From Thermothielavioides terrestris NRRL 8126 (Eukaryota; Ascomycota; Sordariomycetes; Sordariales; Chaetomiaceae), in contig NC_016459.1 in NCBI RefSeq assembly GCF_000226115.1, positions 3,974,501-4,038,500 of the forward strand: a stretch of DNA of 64,000 nucleotides, given 5' to 3'. Under the pieces are notes generated by a model that ran no database searches, was not told the origin of the DNA, and was given only the letters and a program-made list of their open reading frames with translations. Numbering within the stretch: the first letter of the stretch is position 1; every line of letters starts with the position of its first letter. Positions 33,068 through 44,105 of this stretch are shown piece by piece. The translations under genes were made by a program, and so were the position numbers.

Positions 33068-34300
33068 TCACGCATTGACCATGGCCATGTAGTCCACATT
33101 CGGCGTCAGTCGAACCCTCCGCTCGGGAGTCCCCGGTGTTGGTCTCCGTCTCGCACCACCACCATCATCCTCTTCCACATCACCACCACCACCCACCGCC
33201 GCTGCCGCCGCCATGGCGCTGCTCACCCACGTCCGGTTCAGCCCCTCCGCCATCTCCCTCGTGATCCTCAACTTCAGCGCGCCGCCAGGCCTCAGAATCG
33301 CCGTCATGGCCTGCGCCCATCTCCACGGCTCCCTCGCCCCGCCCGGCACGCCATTGAAGTACTCCCAGCCCATGATGCCCCCAATCTCGCCATACCTCTT
33401 CCTCAGCCCAGCGACCACCTCCGCCAGCCTCGCGTGCGGCACGAACCCTGTGCCGTGCACCGGACTGGTCAGCTGGCCCAGCACGACGCGCCGCGGGTCC
33501 CAGCCCGCGGCCACGATGCGCTCGAAGTCGGCCGGCGCCGCCAGGTCGCCGAACGAGCTGTAGAACTGCGTGTTGTAGAACGCGATCGCGTCCCCCGCCT
33601 CTCGCTCCAGCGCCGCGTAGCTGAACCCGCTCAGGTTGCGCCCGGGGGCCCCGCGCCCCTGCAGCGCGCTGGCCACCGGCGCCAGCGTGATCACGAACTC
33701 CGCCCCAAAGTCCGCCCGCAGCCGCCGCACTAGCCGCGTGATGCCCGCCTGCGACATCGCCTGCTCCACGTCGAGGTCGATCCCGTCGAGCTTGTGGGTC
33801 GTGATGGCGTTGTGGAGGAGCGCGTAGGCGGCTTCGAACGCGGCGGTGGGGGAGGTTGCGGTGCTGGTGCGGTTCCCGGGCGTGGTGGTGGCGGTGGTGA
33901 TGGCGTCGGCATCGGCGTCGAGCGTAGCCGCTGTGAAGGAGCCTGGTGCGGCGCCGCCGACCATGCCGAGGACTTTGACGCCGGCGGCTTGCAGGATGCG
34001 GGTCTCGTTCCAAAGCGTGTCGAACAGGGGCTGCTCCGGCGGGTAGTCGTTAAGGTGGATCGTGCCATTCGCGTGGACGTGGAACGCGGCGACGATCAGA
34101 TGGGTCAGCGCGATTTGCTGCTCGGTGATGAGCGGGAGCACGGAGATGGGGCGCCCGGAGGAGTCGTGCGTCGTCTGGTAGTAGATGACCAGCCGGGGGA
34201 TCTCGGAGCTCTCGTCGGCCCTCGACAGCAGGCGCCGCCGGAAAGGGATGGCGCAGACAACTGCCCAGAAGAGAGCTAGAGTGAAGAGCGTGGAGTGCAT
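33068..34300 (-). CDS. Secreted GH18 family glycoside hydrolase (chitinase-like)
   Basis: A single exon of 410 residues. It starts with a signal peptide (MHSTLFTLALFWAVVCAIP) and an RRR cluster that may mark a propeptide. The GH18 active-site motif DGIDLDVE lies at 172-179, with the catalytic Glu at 179. The beta strands expected of a TIM barrel can be followed (RLVIYYQ, LTHLIVAAFH, KVLGMVGGAAPG, FVITLAP, GIMGWEYFNG). The protein probably cleaves chitin or N-glycan GlcNAc linkages outside the cell; the exact specificity is not readable. The C-terminal 60 residues after the barrel are Ala/Gly/Arg-rich. Confidence 0.88.
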   Translation of the reverse strand: MHSTLFTLALFWAVVCAIPFRRRLLSRADESSEIPRLVIYYQTTHDSSGRPISVLPLITEQQIALTHLIVAAFHVHANGTIHLNDYPPEQPLFDTLWNETRILQAAGVKVLGMVGGAAPGSFTAATLDADADAITTATTTPGNRTSTATSPTAAFEAAYALLHNAITTHKLDGIDLDVEQAMSQAGITRLVRRLRADFGAEFVITLAPVASALQGRGAPGRNLSGFSYAALEREAGDAIAFYNTQFYSSFGDLAAPADFERIVAAGWDPRRVVLGQLTSPVHGTGFVPHARLAEVVAGLRKRYGEIGGIMGWEYFNGVPGGAREPWRWAQAMTAILRPGGALKLRITREMAEGLNRTWVSSAMAAAAAVGGGGDVEEDDGGGARRRPTPGTPERRVRLTPNVDYMAMVNA

Positions 34301-34967
34301 GCTAACGATACAGAAATTAAGTAGTATTACAGCAAAGGAGAGGATAGAGGCTGGAGTAGAGGGTCTTCGGTGACGACGCGTGGTCGAACGGAGACTCCAG
34401 GTTGTGCGATGGAGTCAGATGCACGTGGAAACGGGCAACGACGAACTCGCATGCACGTCTGCTGGTCACGCCTTCCCTTCCGCTGCGTAGCACTCGACTT
34501 CTGGCCAAACGGAAGTGATGCCGACCACATTCATCGACACCGTTGTCATCGTAACGGTTGGCGTCTAACTGATTCTGTCAACAATGCGTCCTCCTTGGCC
34601 AGCGAGTGGGAAGCTGGCTTACGCTCCGGGACTGGAGTGACTGTACCGCTTGACGATGACGCCGTCTTCCTGGCCATCTGTCGCCAGTTCCCAAGCTTGG
34701 AGTAGGGCATGGATGGCTTACGGGGGCAGAGCAACCACTGGCGCTCGTCCCATAAGCTGCATCGTGATGCCAGCTGGGATAGTGATCATCCCGACTTGAA
34801 GGGTTTCAACGGTCATGAGTTTGAGCGGATGAGGGCCGGCTGGCTGCAACGCTTTAGAGCTATCGACGACGAGTATTATTCAACTGTGAGCGTGTCCCCT
34901 CAGGATCGTAACCTCTCAGCCGGGGGCGACTTCGGTTGGACGACGTCAAGCAGCGGTGGGAGGAGAT
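34301..34967. other. Coding-like remnant ahead of the copia insertion
   Basis: Frames at about 34600-34705 and 34709 onwards (for example HEFERMRAGWLQRFRAIDDE) look protein-like. Reading across the empty copia site, with one GAGAT removed, keeps two frames open on the right side, to stops near 41051-41064. I cannot name the product. It may be a gene cut by the copia element, or chance. Confidence 0.35.
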
Positions 34968-35184
34968 TGTTGGAACCGCTGCGCAGGCTTAGGAGGATGA
35001 AGCTATCACAATACAAGTGATATATACAACTGGGAGCAATCGTGGTGTTGAAGATGTTGTGTTGTAGGAGAGTTCTCCTAATTAGGAGCCCAGTCTTAGG
35101 CGGCAGTTCCAGGTTGGGCATCAAGCCGATGGATCCTAATCTCGGTAGGCTAGCCCAGTGCCCTGGGCCAGGCTAGTTCTGACA
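34968..35184 (-). repeat. Copia copy 1, LTR (3' in element sense)
   Basis: Runs from TGTTGGAACCGC to GTTCTGACA, about 217 bp. It is homologous to the LTR at 40797-41006 and to both LTRs of copy 2. Confidence 0.9.
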
Positions 35185-38100
35185 CACCCCCCTAGATTGA
35201 GCCTCTAGCTCTAGCCTACTAAATCCAATAATCTATAAAGCTATTCCCAACACTACGTCCTTCCTAATCTAGCAATTCTATAGTGTTAAGGTCCTTCTGC
35301 TATCGCTCTGATCTACTAAGTTTTATATACCTACTGTTCTTAATCCTATATATTATACCTTAAACTAAACCCTCTATTTAGCTAGAGCCTTCTTCTAGCC
35401 CTATATCTCTTCCTTCTATACTACCTAGTAGGCGTAGATCTTAATAAGGGCTTAGATATCCGTTAGATTAAGTATTTCTATAAACTTCCTATAGGGCTTT
35501 GGTTCTAGCGCCTTTGTTAAGCTATTAGCTAACATCTAGTTTAAAGGTATATAATCTATATTAACCCTCTTGTTCTAAGCTTTTTAATATAACTAATAGT
35601 TATAAATGTCAATATATTTCAGTTTCGTCTATAGTATAGGTATTTTAGCGTTGATTAGCTAGATCGTCTATTTATTATTATATTAGATCGATAGGATCTT
35701 ATTATCTAGATAGATCTCTAGTACCTTTAATAGGCGTTATAGGAATATACCTTCTTTCACTGCCTATATAAATGCTAATAACTCTATTTCTATAGTCGAT
35801 ATAGTTATTATATTCTACTTATTAGCTCACTAGGTAATTAGCCCTCTAAATAGGATAATAGTATAATCTTATAAGCTCTTATAATCGATACTATTGTTAG
35901 CGAAGCTAGTATCACTAGCTACAATTAGAATATCTTCTCCTTCTAGCTAGAGGGCCTAGAACCTCGTTTAATAAAGGTATTATAGTACTCGATCAGCTAT
36001 ATAGTAATATTTAGGTCCTAGGTTCTAATTAAACTATATAAGCTTAGAGGCTATAAAGGCAATGTCTAGGCGTATATTAACGGTAGTATATAGGATTAAG
36101 CTAACCTTCCTTTAATAGAGCCTAACAGAGCTATAGCTAGTAATATTATTGTATAGGAGTAATTCGCCTTTAGCTATTAGAGTCTTTAGCTCTTCTTCTT
36201 CCTAGGCTAATCTTATAATCTTCTTAATATATACTATCTAGCTAAGCTAAATTAAACGTCTTTTATAATTATAATAAATCTCTATACCTAGAAACTATAG
36301 GAGGTTATCTCTTTCTATAAGTTTATACTTTTCTTATAGCTAGCTAATCACTTCGTTAGCTTAGTATTAATCCTTCTTATAGTAGATAAAGACGATATTA
36401 TCTATATAGAAGAAGATGATAATACCCTTATTTATTATAATATAGGGCTTTTACAGTATAGCTTAGAACCTTAGGTTCCTTAAGGTAGCTATTAGCTCTT
36501 GTTACTAGAGGAGAGGAGACTTCTATAGGCTATAGAGTACCTTCTTTAGCTTTAAGATAGTTCTTAGCCTATAATAGCTATATAGTATCTCTATATAAAT
36601 ATCTTTATCGATCTTTATATTAACAAAGGCGTTGACTATATTAAACTGCTTTAGTTCTAGGTTAAACCTCGCTATAGTAGTAAGCATTGTTCTAAAGGAT
36701 TATATAGCGAATATAGCTATATAGTTCTCTTTAGTAAACCTCTTCTTTTATTGATCGCTATATACTACTAGCCTCGCTTTATATTTAATAAAGTGCCTAT
36801 TCTTATTGAACTTATAGATATATACCTATATATAATTTAAGATCTATTTGCCCTAGACCTCCTTATTATAGTAGTAAATCTCTTCTTAGAAGCCTATTAC
36901 TTTGTAGCTTTAAAAATAATTACATTTAGCTTTTAAGAATAGCTAGCCTAGTAGATAATCTTTAAGTTTAGAATACTATCGAGGTATAGGTAAGAGTATC
37001 GACTAATAGATAGATCTAAGTTTACCTTCTTACTATAAGCGATCAACTTCTTTTTAAGAGATCCTCTTAATACCACTATCTTCCTTTTTAATAGTACCAA
37101 CTACCTTTTTAGCTTTCTTTTTACTCTTTTAGGCAAGTTTCTCTCTCTCTTCCTCTATATAGAGGACCCTCCTTAAGTACCTACGTTCAATAGCTCTAGG
37201 GCCTAACGTTCTTATATTAAAGGTGGCCTCCTATAGTTAAAATACTCCTTTAGAGGCTTTAGACAAATATAAGCCTAGGAAGGTAGCTATAATTAGGGCG
37301 CTTAGTAGAGTAGGTAGAAAAGTTAGATATTAGAACTCTAGAAAGGTGCTTATAGTATCGCCTTTTACTATAATAGTATCTAACACTTCTTCGGTAGTAG
37401 CTAGGCTCTCTTCTAGTTCTTTAAAGGTTGTTAAAGGTGTATTAAACGCCTTTATTATATCCTCTTCCTTAGCCTTAGGCGTAAGATCGCTATTATCTAG
37501 CTAATTAGCATTATTAGCGCCTCTAGTATTAAGCTAGCACTTTAGCCCTTCGAGGTCTATCTAGGGAATGTCTTATACTATAAGCTTTAGATCGCCTAGG
37601 TATACCTACTTTTTATCAAAGATTATATTATATATATATACCACTTGGTTAGTAGCTAGGTTCTAGATATAGTAGATATTTAAGGAATTATATTCTATAA
37701 AGTAGCTAATCTAAGCTTTTAGTTAGAACTATTCAAAGCGCCTTTCTTTCTTCTTAGCAATATCTATTATAGTAAATGTCTTATAACTATAGACCTTTAA
37801 ATACCCTTGGTATAGCTTATACTCTAAAGCTCTTAAGCTATCTCTTTTAGCAAAGAAGGTATAAAAGCAATCTAATAGCGTTATCTACTTTATTGTCAAG
37901 GATAATGTCCTATTATAAAGATATACTATAGCTTTAGTGACCTCTAGCTATAGTTGCTCTAGCAACTATACGCCGATAGCTATTGTTCTAGCCTTCTCCT
38001 TGATTATACCCCTTAAGTGTTTAGTACCTTTGTTCTATATAGGCGTATTAGACGTTGAAGGCTCTATTTAGATGCCTTGTCTCTCTACCTAGGTAGTAAT

Positions 38101-40796
38101 AGCGCTTGCCTATATAAATTTGTTGTTATACTCTAGGACCTTGATATATAGCTAATACTGCCTTTTAAGTAGTGTAGCAAGGTGTTTAATAGCTACTAAG
38201 ATGCCTAGTGCTTTGTAATTATATAGATAGTAGTCCTATATTATATTTGAATAGCGATTTATCGCTAATAGTAGATATTTAAAGCGCTATTAGCTTTTTT
38301 AAAAAGGGTATAGATCTAGGGCGATCCTATCGCTTAGGCTATAGTTCAATGGTCTAGGAATACAATTAGGCCTACGTTTCGACTTGCTAAGGCTATAGCT
38401 GTTATATTTAAATGTTAGTACGCCTTTAATACGCTCTCCTTATAAGTAATTAGCAAAGTGTTTAAGGGCCTTTAGGCCTATATAGCTAAGGCGTAGGTAC
38501 TAAGTTATAGTATCTACTACGCTCTCTATATAGTGAGCCTAGCGATTAAGTCTCTTTGTTTAAGCGACAAAGGTTATAGGCATATAGTCTTTAGATATAT
38601 ATTTGAAGATATATTGTTAGAGCTTCTTTATAGTGTATCTAAGGAGTATATAGTCTTAGTACCTAAGTAGGTAGTTCGGTGTACTCTCTAGCCTATTGTC
38701 CTACTAGATCCCTTGTCGGTTAAGCTACTCTAACGATATAATGTTGTATATAAAGGTTAGGTAGTAAGCTATATTATATAGTATAAGAATTATAATGCCT
38801 TTGTTATTTTATAGTTTAATATCTATCTCGTTATATCCTTTAATTTGAATAGGGTACTCGCTTGCCTAGATATAGTTATTAGGCGTAGCCAACTTAGGAG
38901 GCCTTTTAAACCTATTTAGATAGTTAGCGATATAAATAGTTGACCCTAAGTCTAGGATTACTAAGTTGATTAGAGGGTATCTCTAGCCTATTTAGAAAGC
39001 GGCTAATATTATAGTGAAGCTCGCTATATATTTGCCTATAGCTCTCTACTACTATATTCTTACAATATATTGGTAGCTGAATATTGCTATAATGTTGGTA
39101 CCTACGTTAGGAGCGTTGTCTATATTAAGGGCGGTGCCTACTTTAGAGGCGTTACCCTCTTCCTAGATAGTGCTCTCTTTGGAAGTAGTGCCCTCTTTAA
39201 AGGCGTTAGTATTAGCTATATCTACTTTAGAGACCTTAGGCTCCTTCGTTAGGAGTGTAGCTATAGCTCTCTTAGAGTAGTTAGCTAGTTAATATAATAG
39301 TAGATCTTCGTCTATATTGCTCTTTGTATTGTTAGTAAGGCTACTTCTAGACCTCTTTATCTAAAGCCTATTGGCCTTTGCTTATAGAGTTGAATTAGCC
39401 TTTAAATTAGCCTCTATATAAGCTTTAATATATTCTCTAGGTTCCTACCTAGGCGATATACTTTTAAGGTTTAAATAGTAGTATCGCTTAGTTAGATAGA
39501 AGTAATTATATATATAGTACTTCCTTAATATACTTAAGGACCTTATAGAGGTGCTAAGGGCTATAGGCGCACTTAGCTTATATTTAGAGTAGGATTAGCT
39601 AATTTTAGCTCCCTCTTTACAACTAGTTTAGTGCCTAGGGCAATCCTCCTAATCTTCTAGTTGCTTAGGGTCCTTATTTTCTTTCTCTCTAGGGCTATAT
39701 ATTAGGAAAGATCCTTTTCCTATATAGCTAGACGCCTTTTTAAAGAATAGATATATACCTTTATAGACTTATATAGCTATATCTCGAAAGGTTAGCTTCT
39801 TAAAGATCTCTATCTTACTTATAATATAGAAGGAAATAAAGCTTAGAAATAGCTTCTCTAGTATAGCTATTAGTTCGTTAAACTATAGGCTAGGATCCTT
39901 TACCTTACTTATCTTTTAGAGGGAGGCCTTATCTATTAAGCTCTCCTATTTAATGAGCTACCTCTTGAAATTAGCTTCTTTAATATATATATTCCTAAGG
40001 TGCTTAAGCGTATTAAGATAGGTACAAATATATATTCGAAGCTTAGTTATTATTTTAATAGTCGACTAAACGGTCTTCTTAAGATTATTATACTATATTC
40101 GACGGTTAGTACACTCTATAAAGTAGGTAGACTAGTAATTAGCCGCTACTATAGTAGTTATAAAGGTTAGTATCTAGGTAAGGTAGTTGGTCTAACGTTT
40201 ATAGTCCTTATACTTATAGTCTAGATCCTTCTCGACCTATATAATAACGATAGTAATATTATTATTAAACTACTTCTCTCTCTCGTTATAGAGCTTCCTT
40301 TAGCGGCTATTTAGTACCTCGACACTAGGCTACTTTTATAGACCTTTGTTCTTAGAGAGGGTCTAGGAATCTATATTGTTATCCTAGGCTATAGAGGCAT
40401 TGCTAGGCTATTACTCGCCTATAGTGGGCGCTCCTAGATTGGCTAAAGCTCCTATATTAGCTATAGCTCCTATAGCTATAGCTAGTGTAGAAGCCTATAG
40501 TTCGACGATATATTCCTAGAGCTTATACTAGATATATTTATAGGCGAGATCATAGATATTGGCTAATATAGGCTTTAGGAGGAGCTTCGCCTTGCCCTTG
40601 AAATAGTTGAGTAGATCGAGATATTTAGCCTTATTAACGAACTTATAGTTCTAAGCTACCTAGTTATCTAGGCTAGCTAGGATAATATTGATCTTTGTAT
40701 CGGCTTTTGAAGATATAGTAGTTGCTATTAAGCGCTATATATAGGGCTATATACTTAGAGATAGGGCTAGGTTTTTAAGCTAATAAGACTCTTAAT

Positions 40797-41006
40797 TGTT
40801 AGAACCACTGTATAGGCTTAGGAGGATAAAGCTATTACGATATAAGTGATATATACAACTGGGAGCAATCGTAGTATTGAAGATGTTATATTGTAGGAGA
40901 GTTCTCCTGATCAGGAGCCTAGTCTTAGGCGGCAGTTGGGCATCAAGCCGGTGGATCCTAATCTCGGTAGGCCGGCTCGGTGCCCTAGGCCGGGCTGGTT
41001 CTGACA
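40797..41006 (-). repeat. Copia copy 1, LTR (5' in element sense)
   Basis: Runs from TGTTAGAACCAC to GTTCTGACA, 210 bp. It is adjacent to the start of the minus-strand coding part and is followed by target duplication GAGAT. Confidence 0.9.
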
Positions 41007-41223
41007 GAGATCTGGTCCGAGAGTACGGTCGACCGCTACGTTTGCACTAATTGATTAGTTAGTTACAACTGTTGAAAGTGAATTCATATACTAAAAAATT
41101 GCCTGCTCAAGTGACACTGTGACTGCTTGACAACCCGCTCAAAAGTCAACCCAAATTTTGCGAGTCCTGCTGTTCCGACGTGTATCCAAGTTGTGTATCC
41201 AAGTTCTTTATCCACCCGTGGAT

Positions 41224-41834
41224 TCAGGACCCGGGCGCGGACCCATCGCCACTGGAATTCTCTTCGCGACGAAGCATGATCCCATGAGTAGGAGGGTCCC
41301 GCTGGTCCTGGACAAGCTGAACAGCGCTGCTATCCAGGTAGCCCAAGCGGACCAGGTGCTGCACATACTCCATCGTCCACTCCTGGCACCGTCTGTTGAG
41401 CACCTTTAAACTCGTTAGCAACCTAACGCGATGTCATTTAGATGAAGCGAAGCTCCTACACCGTCAACGGGGGCTCTAGCGTCGCTTGGGCCAGGCGCAG
41501 GCACCTGGAGAGCAGCGGCATCTAGGGCTCCCAGAGCGATGTTGTCGGTAGACATCTTTTGTCCGTTCAACTCCACGTGAAGAGCGGACGGGATTGATCC
41601 CAGCAAAACAACAGTGTTCAGCGACTGGGAGCCGCAGGGGTTGTCATTGCGCTTGAACTCGTGGTAGAATCCCGAAAACGGGTTTCCAACAACGTGGATC
41701 TTGGTTCCAATGCAAGGCTGCGCTTTTGAGGGCACTTTGTTGACCTCTGAAGCATTTGGGATGAAGATGGAAAAGTGCCCGCGTGATTTGCTAGTGCGGC
41801 CGGACACAAGGAGGTAGACGGGACAAGAAGCCAT
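41224..41834 (-). CDS. Conserved small fungal protein of unknown function
   Basis: Two exons (41834-41460 and 41403-41224) give 184 residues. The 56-bp intron has a GTAGGA donor, a GCTAAC branch and an AAAG acceptor; this junction joins the PGPS segment to NRRCQEWTMEYVQHLV, as in relatives I recall. The protein begins MASCPVYLLVSGRTSKSRGHF, contains a compact beta-rich domain (about 1-95) with GFYHEFKRN and ends in a helical segment with a Cys-Gln-Trp-type motif. It resembles a family of roughly 180-residue ascomycete proteins without assigned function. No signal peptide or membrane segment is seen. It is the first intact gene right of copia copy 1. Confidence 0.75.
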
Positions 41835-42667
41835 TGCTGCTGCTCGTGGCCAATGGAATGAAAGTACAAGAAGACGACGGGACACCAGGGAGTCGGCCCC
41901 AGAGATGCAGGCCAGTGTACTGGGGGGCGCGAGATCTGCCGGCTGAGCAGCCAAGAAACCGACGAGTAAGAGAAAACAGAGGTGATGATGTTCTCGAAAG
42001 ACTCGCCATGGAGGGTCTTATTTTAGAAACAAGGGGAGGATGGTATCCTTTCTCAAGCGCCGTCCAGAAATTCTGAGCTTGGCCCCGCATGCGGGCCGGG
42101 GCCGATGCAGCCAGGGACTCAGCCACTCACCAGTTCGACACGGCACCCGTATCTGGAGTCGCCCAGCATCATCCCAAGCTGGGCGGTCGCCGAATTATTA
42201 AGCGCGCGGCTCTTCCCCCTCGGCTCGTCAAGGGCCACTTGTGCTCGACCAGATTTGCAGACCACCAATCATCATGATCTCCAAAATCGTGCCCTGAATC
42301 TGATTGACAAAAACAATGATGACTGACGTTTGTTCCTCATGAGTGTAAAAGCCAGCCAGCAGGGATTGAGATGGAGGAGCCACTGGCCCAGTTGGTCATG
42401 AAGATGAGAAAGTCCGAAAGGTGTGCGTTACTGCGGCCCGCCACGGCGCTCCGAGGCTCATCTGTTGGCTGTGGTCGGCAGGGAGACAAGGCAGTTGTGC
42501 ATAACAAGGTGCTTAAGCCCCAGCAAAGCGGTGTCAACGTCCGGTTGGTGGGAGCCGATTCAGTCCAGAACCGCACGAGATTCGTTATTTGACCGGCCGT
42601 GTGACCCAGCGTAAGCTGTTATTATGCACCGTGGCTGTTGCAGAAACTGCAGTACGAATGCAGTATA
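41835..42667. other. Intergenic region, no gene recognised
   Basis: This interval includes the upstream side of the small conserved protein and the 3' side of the APH-like gene. Frames of 60-110 codons on both strands show no features. Confidence 0.45.
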
Positions 42668-43673
42668 TCAGGGGCACCGGGAATGCCAGTAAAAGTCAAA
42701 CGCCTCATACTCGTCCTCCCAAGGCCGGAGCACGATGTTTATCCATCCATCATCTCTCCACTCGTCGCCGTAGGGTCCAACGATCATGGCCTTGCAGTAC
42801 TCCCAATACTCGGGGTACCAACCTGCCTGTGCCCAGTCCACGATTCCCGAGAGGCTGATTCGGTTATCCTCCGGTGACCTAGCAACGAGGATATTTCCGA
42901 GATGGAGGTCACCGTGTGTTAGGCATATCCGGGCGGTATCGGGGAGCATGTCCCGGTACGGCTCGGGAAGCCTCTTTTCGACCGGTATTGCGGCTGCCGA
43001 CACAAGCTGCACAAAGTCGTGGAACTCTCGGGCGGTGGCGAACGGGCCTCTGTGCTGGTCGGGGCTGAAGTAGATGTCCTGGACCGGCCCTCGGTGCAAG
43101 GAGCCTGATGAGATGGTTTCGATCAGAGATGAAGAGATGAGATAAACGTGATCCTGTGTAATAGACACGGTGACGCTAAGACCTACCGATGAATTGGTCT
43201 GTGGGATCTTGTTGCACGGTTCTCAGCCGTCTCACAACGTCAGCCAGCTGATGGGATATGCGTGACTTCTCCTCGTGGCTGAGAGTTGGCCAAGCATCGC
43301 GAAGCGTCTGGCCTGGGAGAAAACTCATGTAGATGAAGGTTGACTCGAAACCCGGTCCGCCAGCGGTCCTCCACCCAAACACCTCTGGGGCAGGGACCTG
43401 GTCGGCAGGAAATGTTTTATTGATGAAGCGCAGTGCCAGGGCTTCGTCCAAGTGGACTCGCGATCTGTGGCCATATTTAACCAGCACACCTATTTCTCGA
43501 ATATGGTAGACTCCGTCATCGCCCATCTCCTTCCCAGTCGCCTTCAGGACTTCTTCTGGGCTCGGTAGCTTGCGGCCCGCATCGCGGAAAAAAGATGAAT
43601 CCAGGAAGTCAAACTCGGCCAGACTCAAGTCTGGGAGCTGGGATCGCACCGTCTCCTCTTTGATGCTTTCCAT
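42668..43673 (-). CDS. APH-type kinase-like phosphotransferase
   Basis: Two exons (43673-43187 and 43104-42668) give 307 residues. The 82-bp intron has a GTAGGT donor and a CATCAG acceptor. The C-terminal lobe carries the Brenner motif LTHGDLHLGNILV and the metal-binding segment GIVDWAQAGWYPEYWEY, as in the aminoglycoside phosphotransferase/choline kinase-like superfamily. The N-lobe has GVLVKYGHR in the place of the ATP-contacting Lys strand. Such proteins are numerous in filamentous fungi and mostly have no known substrate, so antibiotic resistance should not be assumed. It lies 432 bp from the FMO gene on the same strand. Confidence 0.88.
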
Positions 43674-44105
43674 TTGTGAAATGGGGTTAGGGAGCTCGAC
43701 GACCTGAGATTGGCTTCAGGGAAGAAGCCGCCTGGCCGTTCAGGCGAAACCACACTCCGTGCATATTGCGGGCTTGCGAAGCGACCTGAGCGGATCTTGG
43801 GCGCCTCTTGCATCCATGCCCAATCCCAGGGCAGTCAGTTTGTAAATCCGTAATGTTTTGCGTAATATTACATTGGTTTCGACGTTATTTCGGCGGGGCT
43901 GTCCACCGTAAGCAGGTGATTCCTCTTGGTTACCCCTGAATGCCAAGAAACTTCGCCGACAAACAGTAGGGTACGTGAGAATTCGGCTGCTAGCAAATGG
44001 GATAGTTAACCTATTTTTCTAATTCACCAGGATATTTGAGGCATCCCGAGACTCAGTAAACAGCATGCTTGTGTCCATTCGATGTCAAAGAGCCTCCTTC
44101 AACCC
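43674..44105. other. Promoter interval of the APH-like gene
   Basis: This separates the FMO stop codon from the APH-like start. It is moderately AT-rich at about 43850-44040. No gene is seen. Confidence 0.5.

Larger units (their letters stand above)
34968..41006 (-). mobile_element. RIP-mutated Ty1/copia retrotransposon, copy 1
   Basis: A complete element is bounded by LTRs at 34968-35184 and 40797-41006 and by a perfect 5-bp target duplication GAGAT (34963-34967 and 41007-41011). It reads on the minus strand. Reverse transcriptase is visible near 36390-36420 as FYIDNIVFIY, from an original YVDDIVF type. An RNase H-like TISTIEIELLA lies near 35800, downstream of RT. This integrase-before-RT order is that of copia elements. 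The whole interior is AT-rich, dense in TpA and full of stop codons, and the catalytic Asp is changed to Asn, all as RIP predicts. It is dead. Confidence 0.92.

Noticed and set aside
39070..39252. 60-codon plus-strand frame in copia copy 1
   Set aside because: It is on the non-coding strand of the element and in RIP-saturated sequence; chance opening.
42668..43673. Aminoglycoside resistance gene
   Set aside because: Only the fold-level APH motifs are present. Fungal proteins of this superfamily are diverse and mostly not resistance enzymes.
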